DNA of 64,000 bases from Sphingomonas jejuensis (GTDB lineage Bacteria; Pseudomonadota; Alphaproteobacteria; Sphingomonadales; Sphingomonadaceae). The notes under the pieces are model-generated. The model saw only the letters and a program-made list of their open reading frames with translations, was not told the DNA's origin and ran no database searches. The DNA lies in NCBI RefSeq assembly GCF_011927695.1, contig NZ_JAATJE010000001.1, positions 186,001 to 250,000 on the forward strand, given 5' to 3'. The position numbers and the translations under genes were made by a program. The first letter of the stretch is position 1. The number at the start of each line of letters is the position of its first letter. Positions 7,747 to 16,022 of the stretch are shown in pieces.

Positions 7747-10311
7747 TCAGCCGCAAAGCCCGTGCAGGAACCAGCTGAGATCGCCGGTTTCCGAACGCAT
7801 GCCATCGCCGCGCCGAAACAGCCAGAAACGCTGTCCCGCATCGTCCTCCACCCGGAAATAATCGCGCACCGCCTCACGCTCGGCGGCGCGGCGCCACCAT
7901 TCGCCGGCCACGCGTTCAGGTCCTTCTGCGCGGATGACCCGGTGTGTCGTGCCACGCCAAGTGAAGCGCCTGGGCGGCTGATCGGGCATCTCGGCAAGCA
8001 CATGGTCGATGCGCTCGGGTCGTTGCAGCAGCAACACGGGGCGCGGCCAACGCGGATGCCATGGATGATCGGGCGCGCTTGCATCCAGGCGCCGAACATC
8101 GTCGACCTGCAAAGAGTGTGACTTGTCGCGAGCCGTTCCCAAAGGTGCGGTGCAGGTCCAAGAGCGCTCAGGCACCTCACTTTCCACAGGTGCAGCCCGC
8201 CACAGCCTTGCCGTGCCGATGCGGTTGGCGAGCGTATCGATCAATGGCGCGATGTCAGGCCGGGCCTGTTCCGCGAGTTCAGGTGAAAGCGTTTGCGGGC
8301 CAAGCGGATCGGCGCGCCTGACCAGAAGGCTTATGGCATCGATGCCGTAGCCGGGTTCAATCTCTTCAATGCGTCGCAGCGTGAGGCGCAGCATGTGTGC
8401 AACGTCGCGCGTAGGTCTCGCAAAACCGAGCCTCAGGCGCTGCGGCACGCCATCAATGCGCGCAGCCACCATCTCGACCAAGCGGGCACCTTGGCCCGTC
8501 TTTGCCAACTCTTCGCCCATGCGCTCCATGAGCACGCCAAGCCAATGCGCGATCGCCTCTGCTGTCGCGATCGGCTCGGCAAAGCGCTGCTCCACCATCA
8601 CGCGCGTGGGCAGGTCCACGGGGACCAGCGGCTCCGGCAAACGCCCAAGCGCCTGATCGATGCGATCCGCAACCAGGCGACCGAAACGACGCACCAACGG
8701 GGCCCGGGGCAGGGCGGTCAGCTGCTCGATCCTGTCGATGCCCAGCCGGGCAAGCAATTCCAGGGTTGCCGGGTCAAGGCGAAGCGCAGCAACAGGCAGC
8801 TGCGCCAAAGCATCTTGCTGGGTACCCGGTGGCAGAATGTGGGCGGAACCCTGTGCAAAGCGGGTAATTGCCCACGCCGCACCCGCCGTGTCCGCCACCG
8901 CGACACGGGCCGCGATGCCGTGTCGTTTCAGCAGACGAAGAACCTTGCGGCAGAAGCCGGCTTCGCCGCCATGGAGATGCCCGACGCCGGTCAGATCGAT
9001 GAACAGCCCGTCCGCATCGGAGATGGCGACGATCGGTGCCCAGCGTCGTGCCAGACGCTCCGCCAGAGCCGCGAGTTCAGCGGCGTCACCCTCCGGATCC
9101 GCCTCTCGAACCTCAAGCCCGGGCAGTTGTGCCCGCGCCATCGTCAAGGCTGTACCCGGACCGATGCCGAGTGACAGCGCAGCCATGTTGGCGGCCGCCA
9201 CATCCACCCGCGACCCGCATTTGCGCGTGGTCACAAGCGGCGGTTCTTCGTGGTCGGTCCGCTCGAAGCTGTCGGGCTCATCCGCTTGGCAGACGCGAGA
9301 CACCACACTCGCGAGCGTCCGGCCGGTCTGGAAGAAGCGTCCCTGTCCGTAGGTCGGGGCTGTTGGCGCGCTGCGGCCATGATTGTCGGGGTGAGGGCCC
9401 TCACCAGGAAATTGAACGGCAGGCATTGCCGCCAACTGCTTCAGGCTCTGCCCCAGATTGGGCGGTGCGACATAGCCAGCTTCACCCCCATGACCGTCGC
9501 GGGCGCTGCGGCGCTGTGACGTGGTTGCGCGGCGTACCGTCACGTCTTCGCACGTGCCACGCATTGTGGGCAGATCGGCAAGACGGGCGATCGATGGCGC
9601 CTGGTTGCGATGGCGATCCCGTTTTGCCCCGTCGTCGCGCAAGGCGGCTCCGCGACCCGACTTGGCCGGCGCATCCTCACCAGGAAAGCGCAGTGGTGGT
9701 ACGTCCGGGCGGCCATGCCGCAGATTTGGTCCGACATCGTCGGGCGAAAGCCGAAACGGATTTTCCAGCACCTCGGTTTTTCGCGACAGCTCGCCGGAGC
9801 GGGGGCGCTGATGAGCAGGCAAGCTGTTGACTGCCGTCTGCAGATCCTCACCCATCCAGCCGCGGGTTCCCGGACGAAACAGCGGTTCGGCCGCTTCGGT
9901 CCGACGCGCCATCTCGCGCAAGGATAGAGGCGGGGCGACACGTTCCTCCGGCGGTCTGCTCAGTTTGCGGCCAAAAGGATTGTCGGCCACCTCGCTGGTG
10001 CGGCCGAGTTCGCGCTGGGGAGGACGACGATGAGCCGGCATGGCCTCGATCGCCTGCTCCACTTGGGTGCGTGTCTCGGCAAGGCCGTTGCCGGTGCTGT
10101 CGGGATCATTTCGTGCCCATCGCGCGCCTGGCCGCCAGCCACCCTGTTTGGGCACGGAGCATTGCTGCGCGCGTTCGGCCGCCGCATCAGCTCCGATGGC
10201 ATGAAAGGCGGCGCGGCTATCGGCCTCAGCCGACGGCGCGCGCCGGCGCTCGATCCTGCGCAGCCGGTCGATTGACCAACTGGGCAGGTAGAGCGAGGCG
10301 ACCCGCTTCAT
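7747..10311 (-). CDS. imuB: ImuB, Y-family polymerase-like mutasome subunit with long insertion
   Basis: An 854-residue protein starting at MKRVASLYLPSW (10311), overlapping the end of imuA by 86 nt. ImuB is a catalytically inactive Y-family protein that links DnaE2 to the beta clamp. The first 25 residues and residues from about 355 onward fit the family: PLVTTRKCGSRVDVAA, GIGPGTALTMARAQLP, DGLFIDLTGVGHLHGGE, and a C-terminal FRVEDDAGQRFWLFR. Between them lies an insertion of roughly 330 residues that is polar, arginine/proline/glycine-rich and has internal repeats. Usual ImuB proteins are about 500 residues, so this one is far longer. The frame is open throughout. Confidence 0.9.
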   Translation of the reverse strand: MKRVASLYLPSWSIDRLRRIERRRAPSAEADSRAAFHAIGADAAAERAQQCSVPKQGGWRPGARWARNDPDSTGNGLAETRTQVEQAIEAMPAHRRPPQRELGRTSEVADNPFGRKLSRPPEERVAPPLSLREMARRTEAAEPLFRPGTRGWMGEDLQTAVNSLPAHQRPRSGELSRKTEVLENPFRLSPDDVGPNLRHGRPDVPPLRFPGEDAPAKSGRGAALRDDGAKRDRHRNQAPSIARLADLPTMRGTCEDVTVRRATTSQRRSARDGHGGEAGYVAPPNLGQSLKQLAAMPAVQFPGEGPHPDNHGRSAPTAPTYGQGRFFQTGRTLASVVSRVCQADEPDSFERTDHEEPPLVTTRKCGSRVDVAAANMAALSLGIGPGTALTMARAQLPGLEVREADPEGDAAELAALAERLARRWAPIVAISDADGLFIDLTGVGHLHGGEAGFCRKVLRLLKRHGIAARVAVADTAGAAWAITRFAQGSAHILPPGTQQDALAQLPVAALRLDPATLELLARLGIDRIEQLTALPRAPLVRRFGRLVADRIDQALGRLPEPLVPVDLPTRVMVEQRFAEPIATAEAIAHWLGVLMERMGEELAKTGQGARLVEMVAARIDGVPQRLRLGFARPTRDVAHMLRLTLRRIEEIEPGYGIDAISLLVRRADPLGPQTLSPELAEQARPDIAPLIDTLANRIGTARLWRAAPVESEVPERSWTCTAPLGTARDKSHSLQVDDVRRLDASAPDHPWHPRWPRPVLLLQRPERIDHVLAEMPDQPPRRFTWRGTTHRVIRAEGPERVAGEWWRRAAEREAVRDYFRVEDDAGQRFWLFRRGDGMRSETGDLSWFLHGLCG

Positions 10312-10975
10312 CGGAGCCCTCCACCATGAGTTCGAACCGCTCCCCGCCACGCTGGCGGACGCATTCAACATGCCAGCACGGCCGTCCCAGCCCGTTCCAT
10401 GGCACCGGAACCGAAGGCGCGTGCGCGATGCGCCAGCGCGTCACTGCAGCCGAAGGTATGGCAAGCGGATCGGCTCCGTCACGCCCGGGGCGCCGGAGCA
10501 GCAGCGTAACCGTGTTACCTCCTTCGGCTGCAAGCTGGAGCCGGCGCGCCTGTCCCATCTGCACGCGCCTGGCTTCCCCGACGACGGCTCCTAGCCCCCG
10601 ATGCCGCAGTCCGTCCTCCAGCAATGCCAGCAGTTCTGCATCGTCGCGCGCCTCGGCATAGATGACCCGGGAGGGTGCCAGGCCCGCCTGGTACAGGCCG
10701 GGGGCAAACAGATCGCGCGATCGGACCACCCAGAGAACATCTCCATCCGTGCGGGCGGCGATACCTGCTGCGAAGAGGACTGCGGCAGCATCGTCTCCCC
10801 AGCCGGAGCCGAGCGAGGAGAGCTCATGCAAGGCGTCGAGCCTTAATCCACCGTCGGCCAGCCGGCTGTCGAGCTGAGGCACGCCGAATGGCAGAACCGG
10901 ACTGGTCCGCGCACTGCCGGTGATGGCGCAAAGGGCTTCGCGCAGATCGGCAATCGATTGAACAGGATCGGACAC
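10226..10975 (-). CDS. imuA: ImuA, RecA-like SOS mutagenesis protein
   Basis: A 249-residue protein with a GTG start at 10975. It resembles alphaproteobacterial ImuA: LPFGVPQLDSRLADGGLRLDALHEL near the N-terminus is the RecA-like entry, followed by an AGIAARTDGDVLWVVRSRDLFAPGL strand-helix region and a basic C-terminal segment ending in WNGLGRPCWHVEC. It is the first gene of imuA-imuB-dnaE2. Its start lies about 20 bp downstream of a perfect LexA box, so induction by DNA damage is expected. It is thought to regulate or assemble the mutasome rather than to recombine DNA. Confidence 0.85.
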   Translation of the reverse strand: MSDPVQSIADLREALCAITGSARTSPVLPFGVPQLDSRLADGGLRLDALHELSSLGSGWGDDAAAVLFAAGIAARTDGDVLWVVRSRDLFAPGLYQAGLAPSRVIYAEARDDAELLALLEDGLRHRGLGAVVGEARRVQMGQARRLQLAAEGGNTVTLLLRRPGRDGADPLAIPSAAVTRWRIAHAPSVPVPWNGLGRPCWHVECVRQRGGERFELMVEGSDEAGRLALPAQLVNRPAAQDRAPARAVG

Positions 10976-10994
10976 GGCGACTCGCTTCTGATAT

Positions 10995-11009
10995 GTTCTT
11001 ATTTTGTTC
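10995..11009. promoter_or_regulatory. LexA (SOS) box GTTC-N7-GTTC
   Basis: GTTC at 10995-10998, seven bases TTATTTT, then GTTC at 11006-11009. This is an exact match to the established alphaproteobacterial LexA direct-repeat operator. It sits 20 bp from the imuA start on one side and 90 bp from the exonuclease gene start on the other, so one LexA site could control both divergent transcripts. Confidence 0.9.
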
Positions 11010-11098
11010 TGGTTGCTTGTCGCCGGTCAAGTGTCTGCAAGCTTGTGCAAAGCGCGCAAGCCGTTCGCTTTTCGCCACTGCCCAACCATATCGGGGGC

Positions 11099-11854
11099 AT
11101 GACACAGCCCTTTGTCCGCGTCGTCGATCTGGAAACAACGGGATCGCGGCCGCCAGGCGACCGTGTCGTTGAGATCGGTTGGCAGGATGTGATCTTGGGC
11201 GACGACGGAGATTGGCACGTGGCGCTGGACCGGCGTGGCGCGCTCTATGTCGATCCGCAAAAGCCGATCCCCGCCGTGACGATGGCTGTGCACCATATCC
11301 GCGATCAGGATGTCGCCGGTGCTCCGACATGGGAGGCGGCGGCTGCCCAGGTGCTTCGCGAGGAGCCCAGGCCGCTCGCCTTCGCCGCGCACCGCGCAAG
11401 CTTCGAGCAGCGCTTCTGCACACCCGCGCTCACCGGCGGCGCGGACTGGATCTGCACCTGGAAGGGCGCGCTGAGGATCTGGCCCGACAGCCCCTCCTTT
11501 TCGAACCAGGTGCTTCGGTACTGGCGTGATCCGACCGGCCTCGATCATCAGACCGGTCTGCCGGCACACAGGGCATTTCCGGACGCTTATGTGACGGCCC
11601 ATCACCTGCGCGACATGCTTGCCGAAGTGAGTGTGTCGACGCTTGTCGGGTGGAACGCCCTGCCGGGGTTGTTGCCGCGCGTCCCCTATGGTCCGGAACG
11701 TGGCCGGAGCTGGCACGAGCTGGACGATGCGCTGCTTCAGCGCTTCGTGTCGGACAAGGATACGGACGTGCGCTATTCAGCCCTGGAAGAGGTCGCCAGA
11801 CGCAGCGGGCAGCCCCGGCAAGCGGCGCCCGAGCCGCAGGCCCGTCTGTTCTGA
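11099..11854 (+). CDS. DnaQ-like DEDDh 3'-5' exonuclease
   Basis: A 251-residue protein; the ATG at 11099 is chosen because the fold begins immediately with VVDLETTG (ExoI motif with D and E). The ExoII region has AHRASFEQRF and the ExoIII-like motif is HRAFPDAYVTAHHL, giving the His and last Asp of DEDDh. The N-terminal 200 residues are the nuclease; the last 50 are charged and probably flexible. It may act as a stand-alone proofreading or trimming nuclease. Being divergent from imuA across a LexA box suggests a damage-induced role with DnaE2, which lacks proofreading; this last point is inference. Confidence 0.8.
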   Translation: MTQPFVRVVDLETTGSRPPGDRVVEIGWQDVILGDDGDWHVALDRRGALYVDPQKPIPAVTMAVHHIRDQDVAGAPTWEAAAAQVLREEPRPLAFAAHRASFEQRFCTPALTGGADWICTWKGALRIWPDSPSFSNQVLRYWRDPTGLDHQTGLPAHRAFPDAYVTAHHLRDMLAEVSVSTLVGWNALPGLLPRVPYGPERGRSWHELDDALLQRFVSDKDTDVRYSALEEVARRSGQPRQAAPEPQARLF

Positions 11855-11935
11855 CGCGGCCGCGGTGGTGGCGGATCGCCGGTGCTGCTACACGAGCGGC
11901 TTCATGACAGTCCGGGCTGACCAGGGGCGTGCCGC

Positions 11936-13117
11936 ATGGTGACGGCGCGGTATGACGCGATCGTGCTGGGCGCGGGGGCGGCGGGGCTGATGTGCGCCGG
12001 CATCGCCGGGCAGCGGGGGCGGCGCGTGCTGCTGGTCGATCATGCCGACCGGCCGGGAAAGAAGATTCTGATTTCGGGTGGGGGGCGCTGCAACTTCACC
12101 AACCTGGGAACCGCGCCGGACCGCTACCTGTCGGCCAACCCGCATTTCGCCCGGTCGGCACTGGGACGGTACACGGCGGCCGATTTCCTGGCGCTGGTCG
12201 AGCGGTACCGGATTGCGTGGCACGAGAAGACGCTGGGGCAGTTGTTCTGCGACGGATCGGCCAAGCAGATCGTGGACATGTTGTGGGCGGAGTGCCCGGA
12301 CATGTGGGTCAAGTTGACGCTGGGACAGGCAGTTCGTGACGTAGCCGTAACGGATGGCGGCTTCGAGGTGACGGTCGGATCCGAGCGGGTCGCGGCCGAG
12401 CGGCTGGTGATCGCGACGGGCGGCCCGTCCATCCCCAAGATGGGCGCGACCGATCTGGCGTTCCGGCTGGCCAAGCAGTTCCGCCTGAAGCTGGTGGAGC
12501 CGCGGCCGGCACTGGTGCCGATGACGCTGGGCGAGGACCAGGCGCTGTTCCGGTCGCTGTCGGGTGTCGCCGCCGAGATCGTGGCGGCGGCGGGACGCGC
12601 GCGGTTCCGCGAAGCGGCGCTGTTCACACATCGCGGCCTGTCCGGCCCGGCGATCCTGCAGGCGTCATCCTATTGGCGGCACGGCGAGCAGATCGGCATC
12701 GACTTCCTGCCCGACGCGCCGGGCGACGACCTGTTGCTGGAGGCCAAGGCCGCGCGGCCGCGGGCGACCGTCCGGAGCGTGCTTGCGCAAAAGCTGCCCG
12801 ACCGGCTGGCCGGAGCGCTGGACGAGCAGCTCGCGCTGGACGGCGAGCTCGCGAACCTGCCGGACAAGCGATTGCGTGCAGCGACGCAGCGATTGCGCGA
12901 TTGGCGCTTCACGCCTACGGGCACCGAAGGCTATGCGAAGGCCGAGGTCACCGCCGGCGGCGTGTCGACCGACGAATTGTCGCAAAAGACGATGGAAGCG
13001 CGGACCGTGCCCGGGCTCCACATCATCGGCGAGGCGGTGGACGTGACCGGCTGGCTGGGCGGCTATAATTTCCAATGGGCCTGGGCGAGCGGCTGGGCGG
13101 CGGGACAGGCGATCTGA
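11936..13117 (+). CDS. BaiN/HI0933-like FAD-dependent oxidoreductase
   Basis: A 393-residue flavoprotein. The dinucleotide motif VLGAGAAGLMCA is at residues 10-21 and is followed by GKKILISGGGRCNFTN, the signature of the HI0933/BaiN family. The C-terminal part has AEVTAGGVSTDEL and then GLHIIGEAVDVTGWLGGYNFQWAWASG, the second family signature. Members are cytoplasmic NAD(P)/FAD oxidoreductases of mostly unknown substrate. The gene stands alone between the exonuclease and the helicase. Confidence 0.9.
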   Translation: MVTARYDAIVLGAGAAGLMCAGIAGQRGRRVLLVDHADRPGKKILISGGGRCNFTNLGTAPDRYLSANPHFARSALGRYTAADFLALVERYRIAWHEKTLGQLFCDGSAKQIVDMLWAECPDMWVKLTLGQAVRDVAVTDGGFEVTVGSERVAAERLVIATGGPSIPKMGATDLAFRLAKQFRLKLVEPRPALVPMTLGEDQALFRSLSGVAAEIVAAAGRARFREAALFTHRGLSGPAILQASSYWRHGEQIGIDFLPDAPGDDLLLEAKAARPRATVRSVLAQKLPDRLAGALDEQLALDGELANLPDKRLRAATQRLRDWRFTPTGTEGYAKAEVTAGGVSTDELSQKTMEARTVPGLHIIGEAVDVTGWLGGYNFQWAWASGWAAGQAI

Positions 13118-13165
13118 CCCGATCCGTTGCCGCAATCGTCCCGGCCCTGTATTTTTCAGGTGACC

Positions 13166-14851
13166 ATGGCCTTTGAACATCTCCCCCCGCTTCTCGCCGA
13201 GGCGATCGCCGCGCGCGGCTACCCATCGCTGACGCCGGTCCAGGCCGCCGTGACGGCCGAGGACGCGGCCGGCCGCGACCTGATCGTGTCCGCGCAGACG
13301 GGGTCGGGCAAGACGGTGGCGTTCGGCCTGGCGGCGGCACCGCAGCTGCTGGGCGAGGAAGGGCGGATGCCGGCACCGGGCGCGCCGCTGCTGCTGGCGA
13401 TCGCGCCGACGCGCGAGCTGGCGCTGCAGGTCAGCAAGGAGCTCGACTGGCTGTACAAGGCGGCGGGTGCGCGCATCGCGACCTGCGTTGGCGGCATGGA
13501 CGCCAGCCGCGAGCGGCGCGTGCTGTCCGGCGGCGCGCACATCGTGGTGGGCACGCCCGGGCGGCTGCGCGACCATCTGGAGCGTGGATCGCTGGTGCTG
13601 TCGAACCTGCGCGTCGCGGTGCTCGACGAAGCCGACGAGATGCTCGACATGGGCTTTCGCGAGGATCTGGAGGAGATCCTCGATTCCACGCCCGAGGCGC
13701 GGCGCACGCTGCTGTTTTCCGCCACGCTGCCGCGCCCGATCGTGGCGCTGGCCAAGCGATACCAGAAGGACGCGCTGCGGATCGCCACCGCGGGCGAGGA
13801 CCGCGGCCACGGCGACATCGATTATCAGGCGGTGGCGGTGGCCCCGTCCGACATCGAGAATGTCGTGGTGAACCTGCTGCGCTTTCACGAGGCGGAGACG
13901 GCCATGCTGTTCTGCGCGACGCGCGACAATGTGCGCCACCTGCACGCCAGCCTGGTGGAGCGCGGCTTTTCGGCCGTGGCGCTGTCCGGCGAGCACAGCC
14001 AGTCGGAGCGCAACCATGCGCTGCAGGCGCTGAGGGACCGGCGCGCGCGGGTGTGCGTGGCGACCGACGTGGCGGCGCGCGGCATCGACCTGCCGACCCT
14101 GTCCCTGGTGGTGCATGTGGAGCTGCCGCGCGATGCCGAGACGCTGCAGCACCGGTCCGGCCGGACGGGGCGTGCGGGCAAGAAGGGCACGGCCGTGCTG
14201 GTCGTCCCTTATCCGCGGCGCAAGCGCGTCGAAGGCGTGCTGCGCGGCGCGCGCATCCCGTTCAACTGGGTGGACGCGCCGGGCGCCGACGCGATCCGCG
14301 AGAAGGACCGCGAACGGCTGCTGACGGCGCTGCTGGCGCCGGCCACGGAGATGGACGAGGAGGACCGCGCGATCGCAGCCAAGCTGCTGGCCGAACGGTC
14401 GCCGGAGGACATCGCCGCCGCGCTGGTGCGGGCGCACCGCGCGTCGCTGCCGTCGCCGGAGGATCTGGTCGACCGCGGCCCGGCACCGGCGCGCGACGAG
14501 GGGCATCGCCCGGGGTTCGACGACACGGTTTGGTTCCGGCTGAACGTCGGCCGGCGGCAGAATGCCGATCCACGCTGGATCCTGCCGCTGCTTTGCCGGC
14601 GCGGGCATGTGACGCGCGCGGAGATCGGCGCGATCCGCATCGAGGCCAACGAGACGCTGTTCGAGATCCCGCGCGCGGCGGCCGGCCGGTTCAGCCAGTC
14701 GCTGCAGCGGTCGGCGGGGCAGGAAGGCGAGGACGGCCTGGCGATCGAGGCGGTGGAGGGCGGTGCCCGTCCGCAGCGCGGCCGCCGCACCGGCCCGCCG
14801 CCCGCCCGGCATGGCGCCCGCCCGATGCGGCCGGCGCGGGGCCGGCGGTAG
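13166..14851 (+). CDS. DEAD-box RNA helicase with DbpA-type RNA-binding domain
   Basis: A 561-residue helicase; the ATG at 13166 begins MAFEHLPP directly before the Q-motif region LTPVQAAV. Motif I is AQTGSGKT near residue 45, motif II VLDEADEM near 153, motif III SAT, motif VI HRSGRTGR. From about residue 452 the sequence (WFRLNVGRRQNADPRW, then GAIRI and FEIPRAAAGRF) matches the DbpA RNA-binding domain, which in E. coli recognises 23S rRNA helix 92. A role in large-subunit ribosome assembly is therefore likely. The tail is arginine-rich. Confidence 0.92.
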   Translation: MAFEHLPPLLAEAIAARGYPSLTPVQAAVTAEDAAGRDLIVSAQTGSGKTVAFGLAAAPQLLGEEGRMPAPGAPLLLAIAPTRELALQVSKELDWLYKAAGARIATCVGGMDASRERRVLSGGAHIVVGTPGRLRDHLERGSLVLSNLRVAVLDEADEMLDMGFREDLEEILDSTPEARRTLLFSATLPRPIVALAKRYQKDALRIATAGEDRGHGDIDYQAVAVAPSDIENVVVNLLRFHEAETAMLFCATRDNVRHLHASLVERGFSAVALSGEHSQSERNHALQALRDRRARVCVATDVAARGIDLPTLSLVVHVELPRDAETLQHRSGRTGRAGKKGTAVLVVPYPRRKRVEGVLRGARIPFNWVDAPGADAIREKDRERLLTALLAPATEMDEEDRAIAAKLLAERSPEDIAAALVRAHRASLPSPEDLVDRGPAPARDEGHRPGFDDTVWFRLNVGRRQNADPRWILPLLCRRGHVTRAEIGAIRIEANETLFEIPRAAAGRFSQSLQRSAGQEGEDGLAIEAVEGGARPQRGRRTGPPPARHGARPMRPARGRR

Positions 14852-14861
14852 GCGCGGCCGA

Positions 14862-14890
14862 TCCGGTGGGAGGGTTGCCTTCCTACCGGA
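14862..14890. terminator. 13-bp hairpin between convergent genes (possible bidirectional terminator)
   Basis: TCCGGTGGGAGGG pairs with the downstream CCTTCCTACCGGA around a three-base loop, with two G-T pairs. It lies just after the helicase stop and overlaps the stop of the minus-strand gene. No clear U-tract follows on either strand, so the terminator role is inferred from position. Confidence 0.5.
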
Positions 14891-15325
14891 CGCCGACGGA
14901 CGGAAGGCCGTAGCTGAGGGCGATGCCCTTTCGCACGCCGTCTTCTTCAAAGATCGCGCGGCACATGATGAAATGTGGCTCGGCACGCAGGCAGCGTCCG
15001 GAGATCGTCTCGCGCGCGGGCTGGTTGCCGACCACGGTCAGCTCGACCTCGAAGCCCGTCGGATGCCCCGAGCGCCCGCTGAAGATGATCTGCGCATCAG
15101 CGTCACCGGTTTTGAAGAAGCTGAGGCTGGCGGGACCGATGGAAACGGCCCGGTCGCACTGGGAAAAGGAAGCTGCTGGGCCCGAGACTGCTCGAGAAAG
15201 GCGCGGCCGATGCCAGAGGCGCGACAGGTGCCTTCAATTTCCTGAGGAACAGGGGTCGGCGGTGGCCGGTCACGCCCTGACGAAAGCAACGTCGCGGACA
15301 CACCGGCAAGGAAGATCATCAGCAT
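14883..15325 (-). pseudogene. Frameshifted small secreted-protein gene
   Basis: On the minus strand a signal peptide-like start, MLMIFLAGVSATLLSSG (from 15325), runs in one frame to about 15170 with EIEGTCRASGIGRAF. A second frame then carries coherent protein sequence, DRAVSIGPASLSFFKTG through HFIMCRAIFEEDGVRKG, to a stop at 14883-14885. That second frame has no start codon before its upstream in-frame stop. The simplest reading is one secreted protein of roughly 150 residues broken by a frameshift near 15150-15200, or by a sequencing error. I do not recognise the family. The break lies in a segment that is duplicated at 15893-16019. Confidence 0.5.
15106..15235. repeat. Direct repeat copy 1 (about 130 bp)
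   Basis: This segment is nearly identical, apart from scattered substitutions and one 3-base gap, to 15893-16019 in the same orientation. It lies inside the frameshifted secreted gene. Confidence 0.85.
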
Positions 15326-15438
15326 CGGCGGTGGTGGAGCCTGCCATGGAGAGTGGGGACCTGGCGCCACGATGCCGGCCGCAGAAGAATGCTGCCAGGC
15401 AGCGTCGCCGACGAATTGCTGGTGCTCGCCGCCCGAAG

Positions 15439-15840
15439 CTACCGCTGCACCCAGGCGACCCTGATAAGTTCGCGCAGCACATCATCGTCGATTGCGTCGA
15501 GCCGCTTTATGTAGAGGCAGCCGACACCCCGCTCATGCGGGCCAAGTCGATCAAGAATCGATTGGAGCTGGTCGAGATCGCAGCTCAGATAAAGCACTGT
15601 CGCAGACTTGCGCGGGCTGAAGCCGACCCGGCAGATGGAGCCCTCGCGTCCGCTGGCATAGCGGTAGTGGTGATCGCCGAAGCCGACGATGGAGTTGCCC
15701 CACATGACCGGCTGCTCGCCGGTCTCCTCGGCCATCATCCCGGCCAGGCGCCATGCATCGTTGCGCCGCCCTTCAAGCGCGACCCCGTTGAGGAACGCCC
15801 CAACTGGAGCGTCGGTCGCCTTGGTCTTGTTCTCAGCCAT
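15439..15840 (-). CDS. DUF1801 (YdhG-like) domain protein
   Basis: A 133-residue protein with the DUF1801 hallmarks: MWGNSIVGFGDHHYRYASGR in the middle, then GFSPRKSATVLYLS, and a C-terminal RVAWVQR. The fold is a small alpha/beta domain found in many bacteria, with no agreed biochemical function. The gene is flanked on both sides by the 130-bp direct repeats, and its upstream neighbour on the same strand is a secreted protein. This suggests a small accessory patch rather than a conserved operon. Confidence 0.85.
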   Translation of the reverse strand: MAENKTKATDAPVGAFLNGVALEGRRNDAWRLAGMMAEETGEQPVMWGNSIVGFGDHHYRYASGREGSICRVGFSPRKSATVLYLSCDLDQLQSILDRLGPHERGVGCLYIKRLDAIDDDVLRELIRVAWVQR

Positions 15841-15892
15841 TCTTGCAGCATAATCTACGAAGCGGCAGGGTTCGAGGGCTGTTCAGGCGGCG

Positions 15893-16019
15893 CCGGTCCT
15901 GAAGAAGCTGAGGCTGGCGGGGCCGAGGGATACGGCCCGGTCGCACTGGGAACAGCAAGCTCCTGGGCGCGAGAATCCAGCTAGGCGCGACCGATGCCAG
16001 AGGCGCGACAGGTGCCTTC
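15893..16019. repeat. Direct repeat copy 2 (about 127 bp)
   Basis: Second copy of the segment at 15106-15235, starting a few bases after the stop of the secreted-protein gene at 16023 (reading the minus strand). In this copy both minus-strand frames that are open in copy 1 hit stops, so it does not encode a protein of its own. Confidence 0.85.
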
Positions 16020-16022
16020 CGG

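Noticed and set aside
4385-7861. 1158-codon open frame on the plus strand
   Set aside because: It lies antisense to dnaE2, which has full family motifs, and its own protein is histidine/arginine-rich without domains.
12665-14986. 773-codon minus-strand frame
   Set aside because: It spans parts of the flavoprotein and helicase genes and has no recognisable domain.
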